This document shows, one piece after another, positions 43,971-53,678 of a DNA stretch of 64,000 nt; the stretch's first letter is position 1, and each line of letters begins with the position of its first letter. The position numbers and the translations under genes were made by a program. The notes beneath the pieces were generated by a model. It was not told the DNA's origin. It ran no database searches and saw only the letters and a program-made list of their open reading frames with translations. The stretch comes from Cylindrospermum stagnale PCC 7417 (GTDB taxonomy: Bacteria > Cyanobacteriota > Cyanobacteriia > Cyanobacteriales > Nostocaceae), in the NCBI RefSeq assembly GCF_000317535.1, contig NC_019757.1:4119501-4183500 (forward strand), written 5' to 3'.

Positions 43971-44939
43971 ATGAACCATCAGCCTGTTGATGCAACCACC
44001 GCGTCCAACTTCTTGCCCATGGTGTCGGTGGTTGTGCCTATTTATAATGGTGAGGCAGATTTACCTGATTTAATCAGTTGTCTTTTGTCTCAAACTTACC
44101 CAAAAGACCGGGTAGAATATTTGCTGGTAGACAATAATAGTAGCGATCGCACTCTCGCTATTTTGAAAACAACTGCCGAAAATTGCCCAATCACAATTCG
44201 ACCTTTAAGCGAAAACCAAATTCAAAGCTCCTACGCTGCTCGCAACAAGGGGATTCGCGCAGCGGTGGGCGAAATTCTGGTTTTTACCGACGCTGATTGT
44301 CGTCCCCAACCAGAATGGCTAATTACATTAATTCAGCCATTTGTCAATCAATTCGTGGTAATTGTTGCTGGTGAAGTTGTGGCGTTACCAGGTAAAACCC
44401 TGCTAGAACAACACGCAGACCGTGAAGAGACTTTATCTCAAAAGCATACTCTCGCCCATAAATTTTGTCCATACGGTCAAACGGCTAATTTGGCAATTCG
44501 CCATACCGCTTTGGAAACAGCAGGGTTATTTCGTCCCTATCTCACCACTGGCGGTGATGCAGACATTTGCTGGCGGATTTTGGGGGCGAATATTGGGCGT
44601 TGGGAATTTGCTCCAGAGGCAATCGTCCAGCATCGTCACCGTACTACACTCAAAGAACTCGAAAGCCAATGGCGGCGCTATGGACGCTCAAATCGCTATC
44701 TCCATGAACTGCATGGAGTAGAGTTAATGCGTGATCTCACATCCAAGCAATATGTCCATCGCTTGTTACGTTGGTTATTTAAAGAAGTGCCAAAAGAAAG
44801 TGTCAAGGCGATCGCATTTAAAGGTAGCTTTGTAGACTTGTTAAATACTCCCATTGGTTTGTTTACTGCTTATGCCCGTAGTGTTGGGCAACGGGACGCT
44901 AAGTTGCCAGAGAATGCCAAGATAATTGATTGGCTGTGA
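43971..44939 (+). CDS. glycosyltransferase family 2
   Basis: A 322-aa GT-A glycosyltransferase: VSVVVPIYNGEADLPDLISC at the N-terminus, VDNNSSDRTLAI, and the DxD-like FTDADCRPQPEWL near residue 103, then GGDADICWRI. No transmembrane synthase region, so it is a cytosolic enzyme likely acting on cell-envelope or exopolysaccharide intermediates. Acceptor and donor are unknown. Confidence 0.88.
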   Translation: MNHQPVDATTASNFLPMVSVVVPIYNGEADLPDLISCLLSQTYPKDRVEYLLVDNNSSDRTLAILKTTAENCPITIRPLSENQIQSSYAARNKGIRAAVGEILVFTDADCRPQPEWLITLIQPFVNQFVVIVAGEVVALPGKTLLEQHADREETLSQKHTLAHKFCPYGQTANLAIRHTALETAGLFRPYLTTGGDADICWRILGANIGRWEFAPEAIVQHRHRTTLKELESQWRRYGRSNRYLHELHGVELMRDLTSKQYVHRLLRWLFKEVPKESVKAIAFKGSFVDLLNTPIGLFTAYARSVGQRDAKLPENAKIIDWL

Positions 44940-44957
44940 AAATTTTAGTCAAAAATT

Positions 44958-46055
44958 TCAACTATTCAGCCGCTGGAGTTGGTCTTCAATCGCTGCCAAA
45001 AGTTGATCTTGCTGCCAATTTTGGCTCAGGTGGGCGGCTATACAAGCAGCACCAGCACCCATACCTTCTTTAACAAAGCCTTGCTCATAAGCTTGGAGTT
45101 GGGGATAACGAGAATTCGCAAAACTTAGCTGAGTGGCGATGAGGGGAGGGATTCCGGCATTTTTTCCCAAGCTGAGGGCTAAGTCAACAGTAGCGCCTGT
45201 AGGGTCTTCTGCTACCCAGCGAGTAGTACCGACGACTACTGCTTCTGGTTGCCAAGATAAAGAGTAAGTTTGCGCGATCGCCTGAATCAGCGCATAAACG
45301 GCTAACATTTGTGTGCCACCTGCCAGCATTACCCCACAACTGCGGCTGGCTGCGATCGCCATCCCAGCTACCACCACTTGCATCGGATCACCCACAGCTG
45401 CGATTAGTTCCAAGGGATCTAGAGGATTTTGACTTTTTTCCAGTCCAGCTTGTACCACCGCCCACTTTTGTTCATGGTTACAAATAGGGTGACTACTGTT
45501 AACCTTTCCCGCTGCTTCTATACCCAAGCCAGTTAAAATTGCTAAAGCAGTTGTGGTACCACCGACAACGCACTCACCTAAAATCAGATAACTCTGTTGG
45601 ATATTAGCACTCAATTTAGAACCCCAAAGCAGCCCCTGTTCAAACAAATGGTGTACCTGTGCTATGGACATAGCAGCACCTTGACTTAAACATTTAGCGA
45701 TCGCCCCACCCAAATCAATCACTGGCACAGCAGGAACTTGGGGCAACCCCGCATTAAACAAATAAACTGGTATCTTCAGCGCCTCAACGACAGCGCGGGA
45801 AATTAGCACAGGGGATGCCCCCGCTGCCAAGGGTGGTAGGGGATATACTGGCTCTTTTTCAGCACCGTAATATAAAAACTCGGCATCAGCACAAGCAGTA
45901 TATTTCCGATCTTCTGGAGTGCGACCAGCAGCGGAAATCCCTGGAATCAAACCAGTTTCCGTAAATCCTAAAACACAAGCAAATATCGGTAGACTAGCGC
46001 GATAACGTCCTAGCCATTTTTCACCTTGTTTTATTTGGGTATAAATGCGAATCAT
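44958..46055 (-). CDS. CobT-like nicotinate-nucleotide phosphoribosyltransferase family
   Basis: From ATG 46055 (MIRIYTQIKQGEKWLGRYRA) it is 365 aa and belongs to the cyanobacterial/archaeal TIGR00303 branch of CobT-related proteins, which may activate the lower-ligand base of cobamides. Characteristic regions are LPIFACVLGFTETGLIPGIS, GGAIAKCLSQGAAMSI, GECVVGGTTTALAILTGLGI and MLAGGTQMLAVYALI. A longer frame runs through the TGACCAA tract and would add tens of Ser-Leu-Val-Ile-Gly-His-Trp repeats; this is an artefact of the heptamer being open on this strand. Confidence 0.8.
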   Translation of the reverse strand: MIRIYTQIKQGEKWLGRYRASLPIFACVLGFTETGLIPGISAAGRTPEDRKYTACADAEFLYYGAEKEPVYPLPPLAAGASPVLISRAVVEALKIPVYLFNAGLPQVPAVPVIDLGGAIAKCLSQGAAMSIAQVHHLFEQGLLWGSKLSANIQQSYLILGECVVGGTTTALAILTGLGIEAAGKVNSSHPICNHEQKWAVVQAGLEKSQNPLDPLELIAAVGDPMQVVVAGMAIAASRSCGVMLAGGTQMLAVYALIQAIAQTYSLSWQPEAVVVGTTRWVAEDPTGATVDLALSLGKNAGIPPLIATQLSFANSRYPQLQAYEQGFVKEGMGAGAACIAAHLSQNWQQDQLLAAIEDQLQRLNS

Positions 46056-46093
46056 AACTTTGTTGTCAGTTATCAGTTGAAGTTTTGTACTAC

Positions 46094-46247
46094 TGACCAA
46101 TGACCAATGACCAATGACCAATGACCAATGACTAATGACCAATGACCAATGACCAATGACCAATGACCAATGACCAATGACCAATGACCAATGACCAATG
46201 ACCAATGACCAATGACCAATGACCAATGACCAATGACCAATGACCAA
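46094..46247. repeat. STRR tract, 22 x TGACCAA
   Basis: Exactly 22 heptamers: 21 TGACCAA and one TGACTAA (46129-46135). It starts 3 nt beyond the stop of the DUF2232 gene and ends 39 nt before the CobT-like start, so it fills the gap in a co-directional gene pair. All minus-strand frames are open across it. Confidence 0.95.
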
Positions 46248-46250
46248 TGA

Positions 46251-47033
46251 CTACACTTCATAATCCATCAGGACTTGTACCCACTGTGGCGGACGGGGAA
46301 TAGAATTACCCAGGCGATCTAACAGTAGCCACGCTGCCAGATGTACCACAATCAAATAGATAAAGTTGTTGATTGCAATCAAGGCCACTGCCCCCACCTG
46401 AATCAAAAACACACTCGGATTTGTCAACAATCCCAGTTTCAAGAAGATCCACTCTATGATGTCTGTCACCTGGTTAATCACATAAATCCACAGGTCTTCA
46501 CCCGATAACACAGAGAGTAACCATAGTCGAAAAAACACCCCTAGAGTGCCCAACAGCGTGCCTAAAGTGATGGAAACAATCCAGGGCACACGACGATACC
46601 ACGTCGCCCCCAAAAGCACACCCATGAAGGCAAAGGGCATGACAAAAAGCAGGCTACGAACTGGTCCCATCAGCACTGCCAGTAGTAACCCAGAAGTGAC
46701 AGCTGCCATCCATGCTGCTCGCCTACCCCAACGCAGGTAAACTAAGGCGATCGGCACTGGAAAAAATATCCGCAAAACAGGCCCTAAGGGAAAGTAGAAA
46801 TTAATAAACCAAATCAAGCTAGAGGTACTGGCTAAAAACGCCGTTTCCACCATCCGCAAAGGTGCATCAACTTTCAGTTGGGGCGATAGCCGTATGCTCT
46901 GATCGAGAGCGTTGGGTGGACTGCCCTGTGGCGCTAACTGCTCTTGTTTATCTAACCATTGACTGCCAGAGGTTTGAGATTCAGGGGAGGGGTCTTCCTC
47001 TGATTCTTCTGGCAGGGAATCTAAATTGCTCAT
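46251..47033 (-). CDS. DUF2232 membrane protein
   Basis: A 260-aa protein with an acidic, Ser/Glu-rich cytosolic N-terminus (about 60 residues) and seven or eight hydrophobic helices, resembling the DUF2232/YybS family of predicted transporters or energy-coupling-like membrane proteins. VETAFLASTSSLIWFINFYF and FPVPIALVYLRWGRRAAWMA are typical segments. It lies 11 nt after the CRP-type gene and ahead of the CobT-like gene, and could be part of a vitamin-uptake or cobalamin unit, which is only an inference. Confidence 0.75.
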   Translation of the reverse strand: MSNLDSLPEESEEDPSPESQTSGSQWLDKQEQLAPQGSPPNALDQSIRLSPQLKVDAPLRMVETAFLASTSSLIWFINFYFPLGPVLRIFFPVPIALVYLRWGRRAAWMAAVTSGLLLAVLMGPVRSLLFVMPFAFMGVLLGATWYRRVPWIVSITLGTLLGTLGVFFRLWLLSVLSGEDLWIYVINQVTDIIEWIFLKLGLLTNPSVFLIQVGAVALIAINNFIYLIVVHLAAWLLLDRLGNSIPRPPQWVQVLMDYEV

Positions 47034-47044
47034 AAGCTAAGTTG

Positions 47045-47746
47045 TTAAACGATCATTCTTTCTAAGGCTGACAAATCGGGAATACAAATAATGTCTTGAT
47101 CCCGTCTAATCAAGCCTTTTTTTTCTAGCCTTGTCAATACTCGTGTAACTGTTTCCCGTGCCAGTCCGCTCAAACTACTCAATTCTCGGTGAGGTAAATT
47201 AGGAATTTCTGTGCCTGTCTGCCCTCTTTTTCCCTGTCCTTCTGCCAAAAATAGTAACGTGTCTGCGACCCGCGACTGACTATCAGATTCCCGCAAGCGC
47301 AATCTTCGATTCACCTGCCGCAAACGTCGTGCCATCAATTGCGACAATCTGAGTCCCGCCAAGGGTTCTATCTGAAGTAACTTGACAAAATCCTGAGCAG
47401 GCATACTGCCAATCATCGTCGGAGTCAGGGTAATTACATCTGTAGAGCGCGGTACTTCATCTAGCGCTGCCATTTCTCCAAATAATTCCCCCTTACCGAG
47501 AATATTCAGCGTTACCTCTTTTCCTTCCATATTGTAGGTGCGAATTTTTACCCATCCATCGACGATAAAATACACAGAGCCGCCCCAGTCATTTTCTAGC
47601 AGGATTACTTGATTCGCTGGGTGAGTACGGGACACGAGATGGGTGAGGGCTGTTTCCACCACCGTTGCTGGCAACCCTTGAAAAAAAGGAGCCGACGTGG
47701 TCATCCAGTGATGCGCGGGTGGCTGCAAGCTATATCGATCTTCCAT
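47045..47746 (-). CDS. CRP/FNR-family transcription regulator
   Basis: A 233-aa regulator: an N-terminal cyclic-nucleotide-binding fold (FFQGLPATVVETALTHLVSR, GKGELFGEMAALDEVPRSTD) and a C-terminal winged HTH (LSSLSGLARETVTRVLTRLE). The phosphate-binding cassette reads GELFGEMAALDEVPRST, closer to cNMP-binding members than NtcA, whose sequence is different. The effector is unknown; cAMP is possible because the RS-T element is conserved. First gene of a likely three-gene unit with DUF2232 and the CobT-like gene. Confidence 0.88.
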   Translation of the reverse strand: MEDRYSLQPPAHHWMTTSAPFFQGLPATVVETALTHLVSRTHPANQVILLENDWGGSVYFIVDGWVKIRTYNMEGKEVTLNILGKGELFGEMAALDEVPRSTDVITLTPTMIGSMPAQDFVKLLQIEPLAGLRLSQLMARRLRQVNRRLRLRESDSQSRVADTLLFLAEGQGKRGQTGTEIPNLPHRELSSLSGLARETVTRVLTRLEKKGLIRRDQDIICIPDLSALERMIV

Positions 47747-48053
47747 TAGGACATCTTTATTATTAATTCTGCTATATAAACAACAAACTGGAGCGCCATC
47801 TTAAACCAAGGGATGGAAGCACAGCCCCCGAATCAAGAGAAAACTAAATTATGTTACACAATTCGGCGACAAGCGCCTTTTTTCTCAACAATCTTTACCT
47901 ATGGGTTTAAACTGGGTAAAAGTTTGGCAAAAAGCGGCATTTAGCCCGCTGAAGTAGTCTTTAGGAGTTAACAACACTGCAAATATGATTACTTGAGAAT
48001 ATAGGCAAACAACATCAATGATACTCAAGGTAGTTAATTTTTGCTCACGTATT
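47747..48053. other. intergenic upstream of the CRP-type gene
   Basis: About 300 nt holding the minus-strand CRP promoter and the end of the next minus-strand frame. No clear terminator or repeat. Confidence 0.45.
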
Positions 48054-48323
48054 TTAGCGGGTTTCAGCAATTGGGAACCAAGAAAAAATGTCCTCTTGGG
48101 TGTTCTTAGCCAAGGGTTCATCCACCAAAGGCGGTTTGCTTTGTTTGTGTTCGGGTAAAATCAACGGCTGGCAATAATCTGGGTGGCATCTGTAGAGGTA
48201 GTAAATGTTGTCAGCAATGATGGTATTAACCACCAACAGCTTGTAGGCAGGGTGTGTGAAAAATCTGCATCCTCTGCAACATTGGCTGTCTGCTGAGAGG
48301 GTGTAGCGCCTGGTGAGCGGCAA
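48054..48323 (-). CDS. possible small Cys-rich protein, unknown
   Basis: An 89-aa frame from a TTG (48323) with SADSQCCRGCRFFTHPAYK and YRCHPDYCQPLI, Cys pairs that could bind zinc. Composition is protein-like and no repeat explains it, but there is no ATG start, no good ribosome-binding site and I recognise no family. Treat as tentative. Confidence 0.35.
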   Translation of the reverse strand: MPLTRRYTLSADSQCCRGCRFFTHPAYKLLVVNTIIADNIYYLYRCHPDYCQPLILPEHKQSKPPLVDEPLAKNTQEDIFSWFPIAETR

Positions 48324-48549
48324 GGCGCTTGCGGAACTTCAGAATAGATCTTTTATATTCCTGGACTTCAATTAGCTGTCAAGTTAATCTTCTAAAACAG
48401 GTACTGATGGACAAAAGCCAATACTCCCAGCAATTTCTACATAATTGTCTGAAAAAGTCTAAGTAATGGCTTTTGCTACTCATAACTTTGGTAGTTGTAA
48501 AGTAATTCCCACAACAGTTAACGTACATTTATCCCTAAGGTAATTTAAA

Positions 48550-51500
48550 GTGACTTCCCGTGCAGATGAAATTCAAAAACTGATCGCAGACATTGACAAT
48601 TTACTCGCCAGCAGTGGCAAGCGCCTGTCTAGACTGCTGTCTGGTCAGGCGCAGGAGCCAAGAGAGGTGTTACAACAAATTCGTGGCTTTCTTGTCAGGT
48701 TAGTTGAAAATGAGGTTTCAGAGGGCAGCATCCAAAGTCAACCTTCTGGACAGCCACTATCTCCTTTGTTGGCGCGATTTGTCGAGCAAGGTAATAACCA
48801 GTATTCTCAACCCAACCAAGAGCAAAGTGTTGTTGGGGCGGAACAATTAAACAGTGAATTTTCTGCATTGTTCCAGCCTTTGCAAGCGGAATTATCAGGG
48901 TTGTTGCAAGAGCGAGCCACTCTAATCCAGGAAATTAGGCAATTAGAGCAAAGGCGGCTGCAAAACTACTCTTTAACGCAGCAGTTGGCAAACCAAGAGC
49001 AAATGATTTCCGAATTTTTACAAGTGCTCATGAGTCGCCTGGTGCCAAGTTTAACACCGCATTTGACACAGGATTTAGCAATTTCCCCCAGTTCGGAAAC
49101 ACCAAGTCAGAATCCGGATGTAGAATCAGCTTTCTCGACGATTCAACCTTTTCTAGAATCGCCGGATCTGGTGGAGCGGTTAGCCGGAGTGGCGAGGGAG
49201 TTGGATCTACGCTTGCGATCGCTAGATGGAACTGTGAATGTTGTCTTTGACGCCTTACAGGGCAACATTAATACCTATCACCAGTCCTTATCGCAAGCGC
49301 TGGCAAGAATGCACAGTCAGGGTGTGCAAGGCGAACAGTTGATGGCGAGCTTTTTTAACAATCTGACCCAGTATTTGCAGCTACAATCTCCTGATCTCCA
49401 GCCATCGTTACCAGGGGGAGGTCAGGAAATACTACCACTACCGTCCTTGGTTGACTCTGTACAGGTACAGCCAGCGAATAGCAGTGCTGAGGTTGTGCCC
49501 CTTCAGGAAGAATTGATCCAACTAGAGGATGTATCTTCAATTGCTATTCCTCCGGTAACAGAGGATCTGGATGCAGTGCTGTTGCAGCTTGGTGCTGATC
49601 AGCCTCCAGCTTCAGACAATGCTGCGGTTGCGACTCCAACTGAATTAGCGTCAGTGAGTTCCGAGTTAATTGGTGATGAGGTAGACCAACTTTACGCCAG
49701 TTTGTTTGGTAATAATGATTCTACTAATCCCAGCCTTGAGGTGGTCACGAATGAGTTATCTCCTCTGGAAGTAGCCACTCTATCGGCATTAATTAGCGCC
49801 AACAATACAGCTTTACCCCCAACGCATCCAGAGCCACCAGAGGATGGTGCTGTGGCACTGCCGAATCCTGAGTCCACAGATTTATCCAAAACGCATCCAG
49901 AGCCACCAGAGAATGCTGCTCTAGCACTACCAGATCCTTGGCTTAATGAAACAGATGTAAATCTTTTGGATTTAGGCAATGATCCCCCATTAGAAATCTC
50001 AGAGGCTGAGGCACAACCGACAGACTCATCGTCAGAGCCATGGTCAACTTTCTTTTTTACAGAAGATACACAGCCCCAGGCATCCGGTAGCCCTACGGAC
50101 AGTTTACCCGTGGAACTCGATTCTCAGCCAGCTAGTATTGATACAATTACATTCCTGACCGACTTATTAGTTGATGTCGGCAGTGATCAGCAACGGCTGG
50201 AAGTATCGAACTCTGTCAATCATCCAGCAACAGAGACATCAGCACCATTGATTCACAGTGAGGAGCCGGAGCGTCCGTTAGATAACTATATTCCCGCTTC
50301 GCCACAGGAAAATTTGCTTTCCCTAGAGCAAACCCAATTGCCAACTATCTCTAATATTTTTCTGGATGAAGAGCAGTTGCAACAATTGGATCGCGACTTG
50401 GCTAACTTTGATCAGCAGCTAAATTCCTTCTTAGAGCCGACAACTAACTCGGACAGTTTCCAGGATTTAGAGAGTGAGCGCCTCTATGGGTTCGATGGCG
50501 CTGACTCTAGTAGCGAATGGACTAGTAGGCAACAAGTAGAGAATATCTCAACAGATGCTTTTTCCGGTCTGGAGATTCCTCAGCAGTCAGCCGATTTAGA
50601 CTTCAGCCCGAAAATTGAAAAAAAAAAGGAAGTCATAGTTCCTGTAAGCGAAAACACTTGGCAAGACATTTCTAACTCGCTGAATAATTCTGAAGTTGCA
50701 CCGAATGTTCTGGGTGCAGTTTGGTATTTAGGAATTGATTTGGGGACAACGGGGATTTCTGCGGCACTGATGAATCGCTCTAGTTGTGTTGTTTATCCGA
50801 TCTACTGGTCGGCTGAAAACCAACCAGGAGTAACTTCCTTCCAGCAATCTTTTCGGTTACCAGCAGAGGTTTATTTGCCTACGGCTTCTGTACCTCACGC
50901 GGAGATGGAGAGCATAGAAGCTATAGATTCGACTTCCCCTGCGGCTGTGGCTCAGGATAAGATACCTGAGAACAAAGCTATGTCGGCACCAGACCTGACG
51001 AATAATCTCTACTCAGCACAGTTGAAGCCCTATTTACAAGTGGCCATCCCCTACAAGAGCACACAGCAAAAATGGGAACCTGTGTTGCAATTAAATGATT
51101 TTTCTGCGGGGCCTTTGATTTGGGTTGTGCGATCGCTCTCTAAACTGCTTTTAACTCTCAAGTCCGATCAAATTAGTACCACTCCGGCTTTAATTGCTGC
51201 TGCTATTGGTATAGACACAGCAACTTTTTCAACTATTATCAATCAGATTACTGGTGTCATCTGCACTTGCCCCTCCAGCTGGTCGGAACAATATCGCTTC
51301 AATGTCCGGGAAGCTGTACTGACTAGCAAACTTGTCTCTCATCCCCAGCAAGTATTTTTTATTGAGGAAGCGATCGCTAGTCTACTCCCAGAACTTGATA
51401 GTGCGAATGCTCAAATAGTTCAATTGAGTGACCATCAGGGTTTACGTTTGGCAAAAACCAGCAATCATCCTCTCCTTGGTAACACCCTAACAATCAACAT

Positions 51501-52638
51501 TGGGGCGACTGCCACCGAAATGGCCTTGGTAGATTTGCCAGAAAACCTAGGGCAATTAGCACACAATGACTTTATGCTCCACGGTTTTGCCTATGCTGGC
51601 AAGGGAATTGAGCAGGACATTATCTGCCAGCTGCTGTTGCCACCAAAATCTCGGCAATCACGTCTAGAAACACAGGCTGACAGCCAAAGTACTACTAGTA
51701 ACCCTTGGCAATGGCAACCAGCCATTCCCGGTTTAGACGAAATGCATTGGCATAGTTTGGGGTTGGAAGCGTTGGAACTACCGCGAGTCGGGGAACCAGA
51801 TCCGATCACTCGCATTCGCCTCCAGCAGCGTCTGGAAAGTTCACTACTGGGACAAGCAGTGTTAGATGCGTCCCTGGCCCTGAAGCTGATATTGCAACAC
51901 CAAGACTCTTTTACCCTAGAATTAGCTGACCAGCGGTGGATATTGCAACGCCGCGACTTGGAAAGTCAAGTGTTTGTCCCCTTTGTCCGCCGCCTCAACC
52001 GAGAACTCAACAAGTTATTGGTAGCTCGCGGCATACCCACAGAAGCAATTAATCAAGCAATTTTGACTGGTGGGGTGGCTTCTATCGGCACGGTGAACCG
52101 TTGGTTAAGGCAAAAACTCCCTAACGCCAAGATTATTCAAGATTCATATCTTGGCGACAACGGCGCTCCTATTTGTAGCCGGGTGGCTTATGGTCTGGCT
52201 ATGCTACCTCTGCATCCCCAGGTTTTAGAAGTGCCTCGGCAACAGTACAGTGATTATTTCTTGTTCACCGAATTGCTCCGGCTTTTACCCGAACGACCTT
52301 TATCTTTTAGTGAAGTTCTCCAGTTATTTGAGGGTCGTGGCATCAATACCCGGACTTGTCAGCAACGGTTGCTGGCTTTTTTAGAAGGTGAACTACCACC
52401 AGGTTTAGTACCTTCAACCCTAGAATCTACTTGGCTGACTCAAAACTCCCAAGAAAATTCTGACTACAAGGCGATCGCGATCGCACCACTGTTTGAAAAG
52501 CAAGGAAGTCTCACTTATCGTCCCAATTCCCAGCAACTGCTGACTCTGCGTCACTATCTAGATGCTATCAAAGCTAGTACTCAGCAATCTCTAGAAGAAC
52601 CATACACAGTTAATTTCGTCCTAGAAGCAGATCATTAG
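48550..52638 (+). CDS. large Hsp70-like ATPase domain protein
   Basis: A 1362-aa protein from GTG 48550. Residues about 1-260 are helical and Gln-rich (likely coiled coil, with VVGAEQLNSEFSALFQPLQA). Residues about 300-710 are low-complexity and acidic, with two near-identical THPEPPE segments. Residues about 724-1210 are an actin/Hsp70 ATPase fold: phosphate-1 LGIDLGTTGISAALMN, a central ICTCPSSWSEQYRF, phosphate-2 TINIGATATEMALVDL and adenosine motif AILTGGVASIGTVNRWL. The rest is a short C-terminal domain. It is not DnaK: no normal substrate-binding domain follows and the order is reversed. No partner gene identifies its role. Confidence 0.8.
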   Translation: MTSRADEIQKLIADIDNLLASSGKRLSRLLSGQAQEPREVLQQIRGFLVRLVENEVSEGSIQSQPSGQPLSPLLARFVEQGNNQYSQPNQEQSVVGAEQLNSEFSALFQPLQAELSGLLQERATLIQEIRQLEQRRLQNYSLTQQLANQEQMISEFLQVLMSRLVPSLTPHLTQDLAISPSSETPSQNPDVESAFSTIQPFLESPDLVERLAGVARELDLRLRSLDGTVNVVFDALQGNINTYHQSLSQALARMHSQGVQGEQLMASFFNNLTQYLQLQSPDLQPSLPGGGQEILPLPSLVDSVQVQPANSSAEVVPLQEELIQLEDVSSIAIPPVTEDLDAVLLQLGADQPPASDNAAVATPTELASVSSELIGDEVDQLYASLFGNNDSTNPSLEVVTNELSPLEVATLSALISANNTALPPTHPEPPEDGAVALPNPESTDLSKTHPEPPENAALALPDPWLNETDVNLLDLGNDPPLEISEAEAQPTDSSSEPWSTFFFTEDTQPQASGSPTDSLPVELDSQPASIDTITFLTDLLVDVGSDQQRLEVSNSVNHPATETSAPLIHSEEPERPLDNYIPASPQENLLSLEQTQLPTISNIFLDEEQLQQLDRDLANFDQQLNSFLEPTTNSDSFQDLESERLYGFDGADSSSEWTSRQQVENISTDAFSGLEIPQQSADLDFSPKIEKKKEVIVPVSENTWQDISNSLNNSEVAPNVLGAVWYLGIDLGTTGISAALMNRSSCVVYPIYWSAENQPGVTSFQQSFRLPAEVYLPTASVPHAEMESIEAIDSTSPAAVAQDKIPENKAMSAPDLTNNLYSAQLKPYLQVAIPYKSTQQKWEPVLQLNDFSAGPLIWVVRSLSKLLLTLKSDQISTTPALIAAAIGIDTATFSTIINQITGVICTCPSSWSEQYRFNVREAVLTSKLVSHPQQVFFIEEAIASLLPELDSANAQIVQLSDHQGLRLAKTSNHPLLGNTLTINIGATATEMALVDLPENLGQLAHNDFMLHGFAYAGKGIEQDIICQLLLPPKSRQSRLETQADSQSTTSNPWQWQPAIPGLDEMHWHSLGLEALELPRVGEPDPITRIRLQQRLESSLLGQAVLDASLALKLILQHQDSFTLELADQRWILQRRDLESQVFVPFVRRLNRELNKLLVARGIPTEAINQAILTGGVASIGTVNRWLRQKLPNAKIIQDSYLGDNGAPICSRVAYGLAMLPLHPQVLEVPRQQYSDYFLFTELLRLLPERPLSFSEVLQLFEGRGINTRTCQQRLLAFLEGELPPGLVPSTLESTWLTQNSQENSDYKAIAIAPLFEKQGSLTYRPNSQQLLTLRHYLDAIKASTQQSLEEPYTVNFVLEADH

Positions 52639-52916
52639 GATTGATGCTTTAGAACAGCCTTCTTCCCGGCATATACAAGGCACAACGCGCTCACCTGTAC
52701 GTTGAAATACGGACTATTTGCAAGTGGGCGCGTATTTATAACATTAATTTTACAAGTTTGCAGAAAAAGACACTGGAAATTTAAAATACCTACCATAATT
52801 AAAAGATTGTGTAAATTTCTGGTGTTTGGCTTTTGATAAAGTTAAAAAAATGTCTATATTATTACTCAGTAGAACCCAGTAGAAACGACAAAATAAGTAA
52901 AAAAATACAAAAAAAT

Positions 52917-53624
52917 ATGTTCACATCTACTTTGACTACTGATGCTAAAGGTCTTGTCGTGGATAATGTGGCTCTTCTGAATCATCTGCACGCAGTTAAT
53001 TTATCACAACAGCCGTTACACCCCTCAACTGCCAGCGCGACAAAACGACTAATAGACATTATCGGTGCCATCGTGGGACTGGTAATAGCCGCTGTGGTAA
53101 CAGTCCCTGTGGCAATAGCTACGATCATTCATGATCCAGGCCCGATATTTTATTCCCAAATTCGCTGCGGTTTAAACGGAAAATGTTTCCGCATTTGGAA
53201 GTTCCGTTCTATGGTCGTTGGTGCCGAAAAACTCAAGCATCTAGTAAAAAACCAGGCTCAAGGTCACATCTTTAAATGCACTGACGATCCTCGCATTACC
53301 CCTGTGGGTAAATTCTTGCGGCGCACTAGCTTGGATGAACTTCCTCAATTTTGGAACGTCTTGATGGGGGAAATGAGCTTAGTTGGCACCCGTCCACCCA
53401 CTTCTGATGAAGTCATGCACTATGAACCACACCACTGGGAAAGATTGCGAGTCAAACCAGGTATGACCGGAGAATGGCAGGCTAATGGCCGTTCCAGCAT
53501 CAAAGATTTTGAAACCATCGTCAGTATGGATATCAATTATCAGCACAAGTGGTCTATAGTTTATGACCTGAGTCTAATTATTAAAACTATTCGGGTAGTC
53601 TTGAAAAAAAGTGGCGCTTGTTAA
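52917..53624 (+). CDS. exopolysaccharide sugar-phosphate transferase
   Basis: A 235-aa initiating sugar transferase, paralogous to the one at 34344. One N-terminal membrane segment (IDIIGAIVGLVIAAVVTVPV) then FYSQIRCGLNGKCF, IWKFRSMVVGAEK, PVGKFLRRTSLDELPQFWNV, LVGTRPPTSDEVMHY. It lacks a WecB-type or N-terminal sensor domain. The ATG at 52917 is chosen; an upstream TTG frame has poor composition. The phrase TRPPT replaces GPRPL found in the other copy, so donor-sugar specificity may differ. Confidence 0.88.
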   Translation: MFTSTLTTDAKGLVVDNVALLNHLHAVNLSQQPLHPSTASATKRLIDIIGAIVGLVIAAVVTVPVAIATIIHDPGPIFYSQIRCGLNGKCFRIWKFRSMVVGAEKLKHLVKNQAQGHIFKCTDDPRITPVGKFLRRTSLDELPQFWNVLMGEMSLVGTRPPTSDEVMHYEPHHWERLRVKPGMTGEWQANGRSSIKDFETIVSMDINYQHKWSIVYDLSLIIKTIRVVLKKSGAC

Positions 53625-53678
53625 TCTGTTGCTCTCGCCCTGATTTAAAACGATAAAGTTGTTTAGATTCTAATTTTT

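Noticed and set aside
46094-46247. CRISPR array
   Set aside because: The 7-nt units have no spacers and no cas genes are near.
46073-46261. Frames of repeated Ser-Leu-Val-Ile-Gly-His-Trp
   Set aside because: They are produced by the open minus-strand frames of the TGACCAA tract and not by a gene; the CobT-like extension upstream of 46055 is rejected for the same reason.
47885-48121. 78-aa minus-strand frame
   Set aside because: Overlaps the Cys-containing frame and lacks a start signal or protein-like composition.
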